Positions 11,401-26,400 of a stretch of 64,000 bases of DNA are shown in pieces. Origin of the DNA: Calliphora vicina (Eukaryota > Arthropoda > Insecta > Diptera > Calliphoridae); the NCBI RefSeq assembly GCF_958450345.1, contig NC_088780.1, forward strand, positions 29,907,667-29,971,666, given 5' to 3'. The position numbers were made by a program, and so were the translations under genes. The notes beneath the pieces are model-generated. The model searched no databases and was not told where the DNA came from. It saw only the letters and a list, made by a program, of their open reading frames with translations. The first letter of the stretch is position 1; each line of letters begins with the position of its first letter.

Positions 11401-14400
11401 ATTTAAATTTTTTCTCAATTTTTGATTTTAAATTTTTTTGTGTGTTTTGTTTTGTAAAGTTGTTGAAGGTGTATTTTTTTTAATTTTAGTGGGCCCAATT
11501 TGGCTAAATACTTACGTTTTTCTTAACAGTTTCTTTTATCTTTGAACCAGCTTCACTAAAGGCTGATGTCAAAAATGAACCAAAATGCTTAGCTTGCTGT
11601 GTTACTTTTGTGGTAACTGAAATCAAAATTCAAGATACAAATTTAATAAGAAATTAAATTAAAACTGGAGTTTTTTTCAAAATTAAAACAATTGATAAAA
11701 AGATATTTGCAAAAATACAAGAAAAATATTAACTAGGGATGGTTTAAGTATTTTTAATTTTTAATTTATAATAAAAAAAGGGAAATTTACTAAAACTGTG
11801 CTACTGGGGGGGTGGAAAACTAAATTGGGGTTATTGTGTTAGACAATGTTAATAGTCAAGTAACCTGTCACTTTCTTTTCTTACTCATATGCCCTGTTTC
11901 TTTTATTTTGTTAATTTTTTTGTTAAATTTTCTTCTGATTTATGATAATTTTATGTTAATTTTCTTTTTTTGTTACCAATTTTTAGAAATTTTGTTTTCG
12001 TTTTGGAATTGTGACACGTACTTTTTACATCATCTCCCTTACCCTGTCCAATTTGACCCTCTTCGCCAAGTTGTCCCTCATCACCGGAAGCTGGATGGGA
12101 ATCGGCTCCTTCTGTGGCACTGTAAATGATAAATGGAAAAGATAAAACCAAAAAATACGCAAACAATTAGTTTCTCATTTTAAACATGTCGTCGTAATAG
12201 ATTTATATATAAAAGCACAATAGAAAAAATTTACAAAATAAACAAATTAACATGCAAAGAAAGTTCAAAAAAAAGTCATAAGAAAAATTGTTGTTTGCAT
12301 TCGTTTAATGAGTCATGCCCAAAAATAAGTATTTTTTTCTTTGCAGTTTAATTTACAAATATAGCTATGTTTCAGAAGATCAATACGTTTCTTTTTTTTA
12401 TAGAAAATTTATTAAAAGTTGACACTTAATATAAGAAGAAAGTGGGTCAAAAGTACTAAAAAGTTAATACAAATCTATTTCTTGCTATATAATTCTTAGC
12501 AAATTACTTTACTGTGTCTTTAAACATTTTATTTTTAGTTTTATTTCTAGAAACATCAACGACTATTTCTATAAATATAACCAATCTACTTCTCGTTCCA
12601 TATATTGTTCTAAGTACCCTGTATGCCATCCTTGTAAAGCTTCCGGATCCAATACTTTAATCTATGATTTTTTATTAAAATTGTTACCATTCGAACTAAT
12701 CATACGGAAGCGTTAAGCTACAAGTGACAAGCATCCATTCCTTAGAACAAGTTCTTCATTTGGGTTCTCTTGTTCGAAATTTTTATAGTTTTTAGTGGCA
12801 GAATCTAAATATTTTGAAAATAATCTACCATTTCTGAAATTTCACAAAGGAGTATTCGAGTTCAAATTTTGATGACGAACACCGCAGGAAAGGCCATGTC
12901 TCACAATAGGAGACTCACACAGTTGTACAATTTTTAAATGCTTCTGAATTTGTTTGTGTTTCGTAAAAATATATTTTGAAAGTCCTCGATTAAGCCTCCG
13001 TGCGTTATTTATCTCTTACAGTTAGCGAGTTATACGCATTTGAAAATTAAAATTTCAAAATTTCACCATACCTTGGCTTGGTTTTTTCACAATATCGGAC
13101 ACAACTTTTAACTGTTTTTATAATTTCGCGTTAGTTACAGTTTCAAAGCAATATCTTTTAAGAGCTCTAATATAATAGATTCTTAATTTTAATATTGACA
13201 AAATTGTGTAATTTTCGCATTTTTTTTGGTCATAATTTTTTTTAATGAAACTATTGAATTTAGTCTGTTCTAAAATCTATTGAATATTGAATTTAGGCTG
13301 TGTTCTAAAATACAAAAGTTGGGGTTTTATTCTATTACCAGCCCCGGTTCAAATGCGGAAGTTGCTTTTCTTAAATTGTATATTTGTTTTCTTCTATCTA
13401 TATCGGAATCGCAGCTATCATTGAATATCAAAACTCAAGCAAAGAGAGTTTATTTGAAGCATTGTTATTGTATTGTTCTCGAAAAAGCATACCGCTGGCT
13501 TAACATGCAAAGGCTCTAAGTCCACTTTTTTTAGAAATTGAGATTTTAATGCAGTAATGTACAATAAGTAAAAGTACATTGAATACAAAGAAAAAAATTG
13601 GAGTTATCGCACTTTTTGTTGTTGTTTTGTAGTGATGAGCAAAAGCGCTTAGTCCCTATAAAAATTACAGTTTAACCATTTCTGTCAAATTGTTAAATGA
13701 GATATATTAAAACAAGTAAGAAAAAATGGTCGGTCAAGCCCTAAGACTAAGTAAATGAGCAAAATTATTTTTCTTTTAAAATTTAGAAAAGTTATTTTCG
13801 GAAGAGGGTCTTATTTGGGAGCTATGACTAATTATGGACCGATAGCCATCAAAGTTATTTGCATTGAATTTTATGTGTATACCAACATTTTTAAGAGATT
13901 TATGCTCGTTAAAGTGATTTTTGGAAGCAGGCCCTATATGGGATCTATATAGACCGATCGGCATGTAATTAGGTGACATGATTTCCATAGTATAAAGTAT
14001 TTCGCGAGGACATTTGTATGGGAGCTAGGGGAAATAATGGACCGATTTCAGCTAGTTTCAATAGGCATTTTATCCAAATGTCTTCAAAATTAATTGACTC
14101 ATAAAGTGATTCTGAGTCTATCGGTATAATTTTAGACTATTATTTTTGGGAGTTACAAACATCCACCGTGCCGAATCAAATTATACTTTAAAATACAAAT
14201 TTTAAAAATTTTTAGGTATACAAAATTTTTTAAAATTATTAGCGAAAAACAAGTACGAGTGCTATATTTGGCTGTGCCGAATCTTATATACCCTTTTTAA
14301 AAAAGTTTTTTCCTATTTTTTTTTTAAATTTTTTTTTAATTTTTAAAAAATTAAAAAAATAATTTATGAGAAAAAAAATTTTTTTGATGAAAAAAAAAAT

Positions 14401-17400
14401 CGGGTTAAAATATATTTTTCCTGATTTTGACCCATTGTAGGTCCAACTTACTAAAGCCTTATATACATCGTTGCAATGGACTTTGAAATTTCTATCACAA
14501 GATACCCATATTGTATATATATGACTTAGTAATCCAGATATAAGAACTAGTAAATAAGACAAGTTCTAAGAAAAAGACCTAAGTCCATAAAAAAATACAA
14601 ACTAAGCAAAATCCAAAAAACCTTTTATCTCGGTAAATACTTATTTTATCATTTTGCTTTTACGCACATAGAAAACAAAGAAAAATACAAAAAAAATTGC
14701 GTTTACAGAATTCAAAAATATTTACGCAAAAAAAAGTTTGAATGTTTTTTGTCTCTCCTGTAAAATTTTAAAATTTGGACTTAGAGCCTTTGCATGTTAA
14801 GCCAGCGATACGATTCCTCATTGCAGTACTTCTAAGTAATGTGGTGGAACTCGAAAGTACTTCCGATATATTTAACTATCTGGAATATATGTATGTACAA
14901 TTGAAACAAACCTTGAATCTAACAAAATTATACTCAAAATACAAATTTTAAATATTTTTAGGTAAACAAAAAATTTTTTTTTCTAGTTGTTTTTTTAATT
15001 TTTTGGAAATTTTTTTTCGAATTGTTATTATAATTTTTTTTTTAAATTTTAAAATTAATTTTTTTTTTAAATTAAATTTTTTTTTTTTAAATTTTAAAAA
15101 AATTGTTTGTTTTTAAAATGTTTTGTATTTAATTTGGTAAACAAAATTCGGGTTAAAAAATATTTTTTCCGATTTTGACCCATAGTAGGTCCAACATAGT
15201 ATGGTCTTATATACGTCGTTGCAAAGGTTTTTGAAATATCTAGCATTAGATATCCATATTGTCTATAATAATGACGTAGTAATCCAGATATACATATGTA
15301 GGTCAAAAATAGGTCATAAATCTAGGTTTTTTCATCATATCTCAGCCATTTGTGGACCGATTTTGCTGTTTTTAAATAGGCATGTCTGGTATGAATTATT
15401 GCATATTTGGATCTCGAAGATATCTGGGGTCTTCAGAAAATTGATTTCAATAGACAGACAGACGGACATGGCTCAATCGATTCCGCTATCTATAAGGATC
15501 CAGAATATATATACTTTATAGGGTCGGCAAACTATATTGTGGAAATTACAAACGGAATGACAAACTTATATATACCCTTCTCACGAAGGTGAAGGGTAAA
15601 AAAAATCGAGCAAGAACATTTTATGCGGTGATCTAGAGAAATAGGTATTGGTAATTGGAACATTGAAAGTTCTCGCTGTCAAGAAGTGAGGAAACTCTCA
15701 CAACGAACATCACTCTGAATGCCACCAACATCTAAATCCTCTGATCCCTTAAATACATCTGCATAGAGCTGGAACGATTTCATTCTGAGATTGTCAGAAG
15801 ATCCCAGCTGTAGGTTTGGGCAATGTGGCAAAACATGATACCATTTCATGTACATTTTGCCTCAATCTTCAGACTGTACTCTTAATTGGAATTGAATTTG
15901 CTTGGTAATGTTGCCGTTAAATGAATAGATCTTATTCAAATCTTCAGCATGCTCGACCAATAGTTGAGTAAACATGAATGACTATGTTTCTGTCATCTAC
16001 AAAAGAATGGACTAGCAAGCTCGACATAAATAATATTTAAGAAATAAAATAGAGTAGGAGAAAGAACAGAAACTTACGAAACCCTTGATTAATCTTGAAA
16101 TATCGTATATTGCGATTCCAAACAAAAAAAAAATTATAAAAATCGAGAAAAGTTATTACCCACATCAAAAGCATTACTGATTGATTTGGACATTTAGGAA
16201 CCAGGACTTTACCCTCGCCAAAACAGTTAATGCAACTTAATGCACTGTAAATGTTCGTTAGCACAAACGGGAATTCCATGCGATCATCCAGGAAATTTGG
16301 TAGCGTTAATGGTAGATCATTGTATGTTCGAAACGAATATAAGGAGAATGACAATTCGTCAGCATATTAATGTGTTGGCCCAAAACAAATGAGTTTGGAG
16401 TGGATTATATACATTTTAACCCAATATCAAATATAAAACATAATTTATGCGCACAATTTTACAATTTCAATGAATTTTGTTTGTGGGCTTTATGTGGGAG
16501 CTATGAACAATTTTGGACCGATCGTCATAAAATTTGGTAGTATTGTTTAGGTATTTATAAAAGTTGAGTTGAATTTCATTTCAATATCGATTTTTGTAAG
16601 AGATTTATTCACGTAAAAGTGATTTGAGGATGTGAATTTTATTTGAACATCAAGATAATTAAGTTGTTTAGAAACTTTTTTTTTTGGAAATATTTCGGTA
16701 TCTTGGGAACTATTGGAGATATTGTTACGAAATTTCATATGGTTTGAGCTGAGGTGATTTCGAGTTGATTTACGTTTGTTCAGCTTCCCATTATCGCTAA
16801 TGGGGGCCAGTGCGTAGTCACTCAAAATTGGTCACCTCGGGTATAAATTTGGTTTAAAAAATGGCTAAAAATCCATTTATTGTCCAATAAATATAAATAG
16901 TCCTTGAGAAGATCTACAAACAATACGCTTACAAGTGTAGGTTATCTCTATTAGTTGAAGACATATTCGGGTTTATTGATTTATTTTTTTTAATTTTGGT
17001 CGATCTTTTTATGGTTTTTTAGATATGGCGGGCCTACGTAGATCTTCTCAAGGACTATTTATATTTAAAATTTCAGCTCATTCGGATCATTAATGGATTT
17101 TTGGCGATTTTTTAAAAAAAAATTACACCTAGGTGACCAACTCTGAGGGGCTATGAACTGGTCCCCTTTAGCGATTGGAAGCTGAACAAAAGTAAATGAA
17201 CTCGAAAACACCTCAGCTCAAACCAAATGAAATTTGGTAACAATATCTCCAATAGTTCCCAATATACCGTATTATTTCCAAAAAAAAGTTTCTAAACCAC
17301 TGTGGATCGTTGGCTAAATGTCTTTGTTAAGTGCTGTTGCTAACTCAACACAGCTATTAATTAAAAACGAAATACAAAGAGCTAGAGGAATGTTTTAAAG

Positions 17401-20400
17401 TGGGTGGTGGGTTCATGACATAATGGATGCTGGGCTTGACTTTTGGCCGATATTAACTTTATGGGCTGGTTGGACTAGATATGAATGTTGGTCTGGTTGG
17501 ACTAGATATGAATGACAGGGACTAGATGCAGTCAATCTACGAAGAATTGCCAATTGTGTGTTCCTTGCTTGTGACATAATAGCGGTGATAGACACTTTGT
17601 TTCTGTGCGGTATGAAGACCACGGTGAGCTAATGCCGACTTTTCGGGTTCTCACGTAAATCTAACATAAATCTGTGCTATTATAGACCTACACCGAGAGA
17701 AAATAAAGTTATCATAACCATTTCAGCATTTTTACATGTTTTTTTAATAATATAATGGTCACTGTAAATATTAATATGATTGCTGTAACCATAATATGTT
17801 TAAGCTACCATTCACATGATTGTAGCAATTATATATTTGATTTAAAATATTTTGAAATGGTTATGGTAAACTATATTTTTGCTCTGCGTGTATTAAGCAT
17901 GTTTTTTTTTTTTTAAATATTTACATCTCTTTCCATAATATAGAACCATAAATATATTAATTACTGATTGATATTACAAATTTGCACATGATTTTTTAAA
18001 TTCTTCTTTTGTTAAATAAAAAGCTTCTGCTAAATTATTAATGAGAAGCTTTATATAAGAATTGTTTAATATTTATATTTATGATGCTGATGATGATATT
18101 TAAAAGAATTTCTATATAATTTATACATAAATACATATATAGTACAATACATACAATTGCAGGTAAATAGTATATAATGTTGAATATACAGATATGTATG
18201 TAGTGTGAATATATGTACAATGAATTTTCAATGAGTTGAAATTAATGAAAGAATACATATTTAAGAAACCAAAACTAAGTAAGTAAATAAGTACAGGAAG
18301 GAAATCTTAAACCAAAAATTAGATGAAGAAGTACAAAAGAAAACAATAAAATATGCACACAAAATTATATAATATTTCCTTGAATGGTACAATGAACAGG
18401 GAAACAATATAAAGGAAAATATTAAATTTCACCAAAATAAGAAGTTATAGTAGATGCAATTGGGTGTATGACTTAAAAATGCGGGATTTTTTTTTTAAAT
18501 TTCTCGCTTTTATTTTGAAACATCTGTAGAATATAAATTTATTCAAAATATTGGTCATTGTTAGCTATGACCTTTTCCCATGTTTCTTCCAACATATGGA
18601 TTTTGAGCTAAAAAAAGTGTTTATCTTTTGAGACCATGAATGAATCAAGCCAATTTCGGATACTCTGTTCCAAAGTGAAGCGTATCCCAGAGAGAACGTT
18701 CTGCATCGATCGAAACAAATAGTAGTCGATCGGGGCATGGTCTGGACTATAAGGAAGGTGAGGCAAAACTTCCCAACCATTTCATTCTAAATACTTTGTA
18801 ACAGGTATTGCAATATGTAGCCGAGCGTTTTCATGATGGAATATTACAGTTTATTGTTTGCCCGCATATTCTGGGAATTTTTCGGTCAATGCTCGATTCA
18901 AAGGAATCGGTTGCGTTCGATGCAACTCATTTTGTGAAAATGAGCGAATTCACTTAATTGTGAATAAATTCGAAAAGAATCTATCGATTTTTACGATAGA
19001 TATCTCACTTTGTTCCTATTACATGTAGCTTTGCGATAAAGCAATAAATCTGAACAATTTCTGAAAATTCGATTTTTCATGATTTTTTTAAAACAAAAAA
19101 AAAATGCTAATTTCACGTAAAATAATATTTTGTGCTTCAATTTGTTAGTATAACTCAACTACTGAGCCGATTGAAATGCAATATACATGTGAAAATTTGT
19201 ACATAGCATGGGGATAATGTTTTCAAAATTCAATCAATCGAAAGAAGAACATTAACTACTGAATGTTATGCATATCAAACAAAAAACTAAAATTTTGTGA
19301 AAATGAGCGAATTCACTTAATTGTGAATAAATTCGAAAAAAATCAACGAATTTTTATGATCGATATCTCATTTGGTTCCTAATACACGTGACTTTTCGAT
19401 AAAGCAATAAATCTGAACAATTTTTGAAATTTCGATTTTTTATGATTTAAAAAAAAAATTAGCTATTTTCATGTAAAAAATCTATTTTTTGCTTCAATTT
19501 GTTATTATAACTAAGAAACTACTGGGCCGATTGAAACGCAATATATATGAGGAAATTTGTACAAAACATGGGGAAAATGTTTTCAAAATTCAATCAATCA
19601 AAGGAAGACATTAACTACTCAATTGTATGCATATCAGACAAAAAACGATAATTTTGTGAAAATGAACGAATTCACTTAATTGTGAATAAATTCGAAAAGA
19701 ATCAATAAATTTTTATGATTGATATCTCATTTTGTTCCTATTACATGTGGCTTTACAACAAAGCAATAAATCTGAAGAATTTCTGATATTTAGATTTTTT
19801 ATGATTTTTTTTAAACAAAAAAATTTGCAATTTTCATGTAAAAAATATATTTTTAGTTTAAATTTGTTATTATTACTCCGAAACTACAGAGCCGATTGAA
19901 ACGCAATATATATGAGAAAATTTGTACATAGCCTGGTGAAAATGTTTTCAAAATTCAATCAATCGAAAGAAAAACATTAACTATTAAATTTTATGTAAAT
20001 CAAACAAAAAACTAAAATTTTGTGAAAATGAGAGAATTCACTTAATTGTGAATAAATTCGAAAAGAATACATTGATTTTTATGATTGATATCTCATTTTG
20101 TTCCTATTACATGTGGCTTTGCAATAAAGCAATAAATCTGAACAATTTCTGAAAATTTGATTTTTCATGATTTTTTTAAAACAAAAAAATTTGCTAATTT
20201 CATGTAAAAAATATTTTTTTTGCTTCAATTTGTAATTATAACTCCGAAACTACTGAGCCGATTAAAATGCAATATATATGTGAAATTTTGTACGTAGCAT
20301 GGGGAAAATGTTTTCAAAATTCAATCAATCGAAAGAAGAACATTAACTATTAAATTTTATGCATATCAAACAAAAAACTGAAATTTTGTGAAAATGAGTG

Positions 20401-23400
20401 AATTCACTTAACTGTGAATAAATTCGAAAAAAAAACCCATCGATTTTTATGATCGATATCTCATTTTGTTCCTATTACATGTGGCTTTGCTATAAAGCAA
20501 TAAATCTGAACAATTTCTGAAATTTCGATTTTTCATGATTTTTTTAAAACAAAAAATTCCTATTTTCTAGTAAAAAATATATTTTTTAGCTTGAATTTAT
20601 TATTATAACTCCGAAACTACTGAGCCAATTAAAACGCATTATATAAAACGGATTAAAGGTTATGTAAATTTAATTTTTTCTAAGTTTATTTTAATAATAT
20701 CGGACTAACTCTTTTTAAGTTATCATTAATTAAGTGGAGAAAAAAATTTAGAATTTTACTTAAATTTTTTTACAAAACTCTCCATAGAATTGAAAATTTG
20801 GATCATATTTGTACTACTGGAACCACAATACATCAACATTGTGTAGTGGTTTAAAAAGCCTCTAACATTTTTACGAATACAGATAATTACCACAGCGCCA
20901 TATCTATGGCTATTTTATTTCGGGTGGTTAGCCGGGCTTCATATACGCTCTCTTACTCTTCGGGTTATTGTAATGAATCCATTTTTCATTGCAAGTAATG
21001 ATTCGGTTCAAAAATGATTTTCTTTTATATCGTTCAACAAACATCATTTCGGACATTCAAAATCGTCTTTCAATGTCTCTTTGGATGCTTTTGGATGAAT
21101 CCAGCTGCTCACAAACGCTGCATGAGTAGCTCCCAATAATTTTGCAAGCTCTTGTTGAGTTTGACAACAATTTTCATGGAGTAATGAATGATTCGGTTCA
21201 AAAACGATTTTCTTTTATAGCGTTCAAGCATCATTTCGGATATACAAAATCGTCATTCAAGGTTTCTCGGCTACAATTCGTATGGCCTGAGTAGCTCATA
21301 GCAATTTTGCAAGCTCTTGTTGAGTTTTACAATAATCTTCATGGAGTAGTGTCTCCAATTCAAACTTATTTGGCTGGCCTGGGCGATCTTTGTCTTACGT
21401 GTCAAAATCATCACTTCTGAACCGAACAAAGCCTTTTTTTTCAAATTAAAGAAGAAGTAAAGCATAACTTCCCGCATATAACGCTTTGTTGCCACAAAAT
21501 TTGACAATTAACTAAGTGAGAATATTGTAAACGCCGCATTTTTAAGTCATACACCCAATAGTGGTATTTGGTTGTACTTTAAATATTATTTTTATACTAA
21601 AGAATTAAGGGAATTGGCAAAGTTTTTCGTTTAGCAGTTTTTACTTGTACAAGAACGTTTTCTTTATTTTTTTCTATATTTTTTGGACACTGACATGCAA
21701 ATTGCATGACGGAAAACATTAAAATCAAAAGTTTATGTATTTAGTTGGTTGGTAGGGTTAGTTTTTAGTTTCTTAACTTTTGGTATTTATTATTATATTT
21801 TCGTTACAGGTAGCGACAGTTTAAGACGGCAGTTTGTTTTAGAAGTTAGATGAACAAGTAGAAGTGGCAAAACCAAAGAAAAATACACCGAATAATGAGT
21901 AAAAAAAAACTAATTTATGTGTCTCTAGATGAGGGAGAGGAAGGAAACGAAACGTAAGAAAGAAATAATCAAATACTACAACTCAGAAAATTAAAATAAA
22001 ACACATAAATTATGATGAAAGTATAATAAAGTAAAGCTACAAATTCTACTAAGACAACAAATATTTATGGTAAAAATTTACGATTTTGTTTTTTCTTGTT
22101 TGGCACAAAATAATAAATTCCCAAAATGAAATGTCGATTTTGGTGTAAATATTGTTTAATTGTTTTGCTATTTAATCCAAACGTTGGTTTTCTTTTTTTG
22201 GTGGTTTTGATGGGCCGCAACTATTGAATGATGGAAACTGATATTTTGTTTGCTAGTTTTTTTTTTCTTCAAAATTTTACTTAAAATTGTAACGAGATTA
22301 ATGAGTTGATTTGAAAATAAAAAGTTCAAAAGGAGTTAATAATAAAAGTAAACTAAAACTAATAAATAATTTAAAAAAAAACTTTAAAAAATATATTGTA
22401 ACTAAACAATTTTATGAAATGAGTTAAATGTGTTTGATGATTATTGTTAAATATATATTAAGGGTTTTATAAAATTCTTAAATCAATAAACAAAATATAT
22501 AGAAATATTTAACAACTTACCTGTTGGTTTAAAAAATTCAAAATTTAAATATGAAATAAACATTTTATAAAACCCTTAATATTAGTTTAGTATATACAAA
22601 AAATAAAAAGAAACCTTAATAAAACTTATATATTTTTGTTAGGTTAATATTTTAATTAAATAGAAAGGTGAAGTTTATAATAGATTTGTTAACAGTGTTG
22701 TTTTTTGTTTTTTGTATTAAGAAAAGTATTATAAGTATTTTATAGAAATATAAATTTAAAGTTGGTTAGTATTGTTAAGTTCAAGAGAAAATATGTAACA
22801 ATTTAATAAGAATATAAAATTAGAAGAAAAAACAAACTTCAACTTAAAACTGTTGAAAAACTGTGTAAAAAAAATTGTTCAATAGAAAATGCCTTGATTT
22901 TTTTTTTATTTTCTTTTGATTTAGTGTGGGTTAGTACGAACTTTTCAAATGCTAAAGAAATGTGTTGAAAGCTTTAAAGCATTTAATTTGAAAAAAAAAA
23001 AATCAATTTAAAGAAAAATAAAATTACATAATTAAACAAACTCATAACTAGCTACCATACTGTTAACCTGTAACTTTAAAATAGGGAGTGTGTGTGGTAA
23101 ATTTTCAAGTCTATATAAAATTTAATGTTACTCAGGCGTCTAAATGTTAAATGACCAAACAGCAATGCAGCAAAATATCTTGAGAGAATTTCACAGTAGT
23201 TAAGACTCTTTACTCTTAATGGTAGAATTTCAGGAAGAAAAATTATTTATAGTTTTATAATGGTACACAAACGGCTCACTGTAATTTAATACAGATATTA
23301 GCCATCTGGAATTATGTGGTAATAATATTGGGTATATGACAATAGATGACGTATATTTTGAAGGCGGTTTTTGTTTTTAATAATTTATATGTCATTTTGA

Positions 23401-26400
23401 AGGATACATATGTATCTGTCATTTATCCTCACTTAGTTATTAAACATTATAGTGTAAACAACAAAGCCTAAAAAGCGTCATATGCGGGAAGTTTTGCTTT
23501 AATTCTTTAATTTGAAAAAGGGCCACTGCAGCACACCGATTTCTGGCCAAAGATTATGGTGAATGTGTTCCATCGGGTTCAACGTGCGAGTTTGTGAGGT
23601 TCAGAAGTGGTGATTTTGAGATTTTGAAAGATCGCCCAGGACAGCCAAACAAATTTGGCGAATTGGAAGAATTACTCCGTGAAGAATATTTGTAAAACTT
23701 AAATAAAAATTTGTAAAATCATTGGGAGCTACTCAAGCAGCAATTTAAAATCGTTTGCGAGCAGAAAAATTCATCCAAAAGCAGGGAATTTGGGTACAAT
23801 ACGAATTTAAGCTGAGAGATATTGAAAGACGATTTTGCTTGAACGCTATAAAAGAAAATCATTTTTGCACCGAATTATTGTTTGCGATGAAAAATGGATC
23901 CATTACGATCTCCCAAAGCATAAGATATTGTACGTGAAGCTACGCTGACCAGCCGATTCGACACCAAAGTCTAATATTCATGGCGCTAAGTTAATTCACT
24001 TGGTTCTACAAAAAGTTGGCCAATCTATCAAAGATCTGCCAAACTGTTTACAATGTTATTAAACATTATCGGGAGAACTTGTTCGTTAATAGTAAACCAG
24101 GTTTAGGCATTAGGATCTTGTTAAAAAAAGACTTAAAGAGCACAAAAAGGTGACAGAAAGCACTATAAAAATCTTAATGGAAGGATTTCCAGAAAAGGTT
24201 CATAAATTCATCACTATTGATTAGAACTATATGAATAATATTTTTTGTAAATTGTAATAATAATTTCAATCAAATAAAAAAAAATCAAAACTGTAAGTTT
24301 AGTGGTTTCATTTTTATTAACGATTTTTCCGATCTCTCTCCTTATTAATACAAAACGCAATCTTCCTGCCAGTAGCTTCCTGAAATTTCTATTTCTACAA
24401 TGATCAACTCAAAGCTTTCACTCAATGTTTTATGCTCTAAAGCTATTAATAATATCCACAGTTATGTTAACTGCTGTTAATCGGCCGATAAACTACATTG
24501 TTGAAATGTGAGAATCATGAACCAACCTGCAAGCAGGCGTTAGAAACCATTATATTTGAAATCAAATACAATTTCGTAACAATATTTCTAAATTTCTGCA
24601 AGTTCGAAATCTATTTTAGACCTATGGTTTCTTGGACAAAGTTGTTTAGAATTCATTACATCTCCCCAACGATTTTTTTTTCTTTTTTTTGAATCCATGC
24701 AACCGGAAGTGGTAAAATCTAACACTCTGGATCCCACCTTGTATTCTATTAGGGTTGCAACAAATTTAATTTTCTGAAAGCCTATGTCCTCCTGTACGAT
24801 TTGTTTATATTTATTATGACATTTTGCAAATAGAAGCCACTGTTCAGTGGCTCCAATTATAATAAGGCAGTTCATCGCGTCTATACTACGCTATTACTCT
24901 CCTGAATCTTAACCATGCTTAGAACGGACGGATACGCAAACTTAATTTTGCGCTTGGGTGGCACACTAAAACCATAATTTTTACGAAGTGCTATTACATC
25001 TACTCAAAGTCACAACATGATGTGTCATTAACGTCATTGGACCTTATTTGTTGGGAATATTAAAATGTTAATTATTCATAAAGGCGGATATAATTTGTCG
25101 CCGTTTTTTAGTTTAAACAGATAAATTTTGGTCGCCTGTAAATCACTTTGTATACTTATAGGGTGGTCAAAGGTTTAATTTTCCAAAAGCTTAGCTTCTC
25201 CACTATTTTTTGTTTATGAATTTATTTTTAATCAGAGCAATAAAATATATTTAGAAACAAATGTATAACCATTTATATATTTCAAGTTTGCATAGTGGAA
25301 CTGTGTGGCGTATGAGTATTCTTAATGTGTGTTTATATATTATTAATTATCATACGTTTAGTATGAACATAAATTCTATTGAATCTCAAACTGTTATTAT
25401 ATTTGCAATGATTTCGGTTTTAATGAAAATTTTGCTTACTTCATAAATTCATTAATAAGGACTGAGATCTAAAAAATCTTAACATACATTAAGGTTTTTA
25501 TAGTGCTTTCTGTTTTTTTGTTCGAACAGGTCCGTCTAATCTCTGTTTAAAATCTACCACACTTTTGGACACCTTTTTGTGGTCTTCAATTCTCTTTTAA
25601 CAAGAGCCCAATATCTCTCCACTGACCTTAGCTTCAGGTAGTTTGGAGGTTTTGCAACTCTTAGTGCAAATACCACATTATTGTTCTTGCACCACTCAAG
25701 ACATTGCATACCATAGTGACACGATGCTGTGCCGAATCTTATATACCCTTCACCAAATTATACTTTAAAATAAAAATTTTAAATATTTTTAGGTAAACAA
25801 AATTTAAATTTTTTTCCAGTTGTTTTTTCGAAATTGTTTTTTAAAATTTTTTTTTTAAATTTTATAATTTTTTTTTTAAATTTTATAATTTTTTTTTAAT
25901 TTTAAGAATTTTTTTTTTTAATATTTAGTGAAAAAAAATTTTGGTGAAAAAAAAAATTCGGTTTAAAAAATATTTTTTCCGATTTTGACCCATTGTAGGT
26001 CCAACTTACTATGGTCCTATATAAGTCGTTGCACAGGTCTTTGAAATATCTATCATTAGATATCCATATTGTCTATATTAACGATTTAGTAATCCAGATA
26101 TGGGTCAAAAATAGGCCAAAAATCGAGGTTGTCCTGGTTTGTGGTGTATGTAAGTTATTTGGGGGCTTCAGAAAGTTGATTTCAACACTCAGACGGACAG
26201 ACGGACATGGCTATATCGACTCCGCTATCTATAACGATTCAGAATATATATACTTTTTGGGGTCGCAAATGAAAAATGTAGAAATTACAAACGGAATGAC
26301 AAACTTATATATACCCTTACCACTCATGGTGAAGTGGCAAGGGTACATTCCTTGATGTAAATTTCGGTATTTATGGAGCCCTCTGTAACAAATTTTTGGC

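Larger units (their letters stand above)
13492..14807. repeat. Inverted arms flanking short interspersed repeats
   Basis: 13492-13524 and 14776-14807 are inverted copies containing TGGCTTAACATGCAAAGGCT and its complement. Between them sit a 'GGTCGG' family repeat and a 'CCGAATC' family repeat. The arms suggest an older inverted-repeat element later invaded, or two inverted fragments of one repeat. Confidence 0.5.
18460..21558 (-). mobile_element. Mariner element interrupted by a tandem array
   Basis: The terminal repeats are TTGGGTGTATGACTTAAAAA at 18460 and its complement ending at 21558, the latter followed by TA. Minus-strand transposase pieces lie at 20985-21507 (N-terminal) and 18565-18920 (C-terminal, with FDRCRTFSLGYASLWNRVSE). 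The 18928-20885 array splits them. Without the insert the element is about 1.1-1.2 kb, a usual mariner length. Stops and an internal duplication (20994-21360) show it is dead. Confidence 0.75.

Noticed and set aside
11174..11425. Plus-strand open frame over the BSD exon
   Set aside because: It is antisense to a conserved Sap47 exon with proper splice borders and has no homologous content.
18928..20885. CRISPR array
   Set aside because: Units are about 363 bp and repeat throughout without spacers; the host is a fly.
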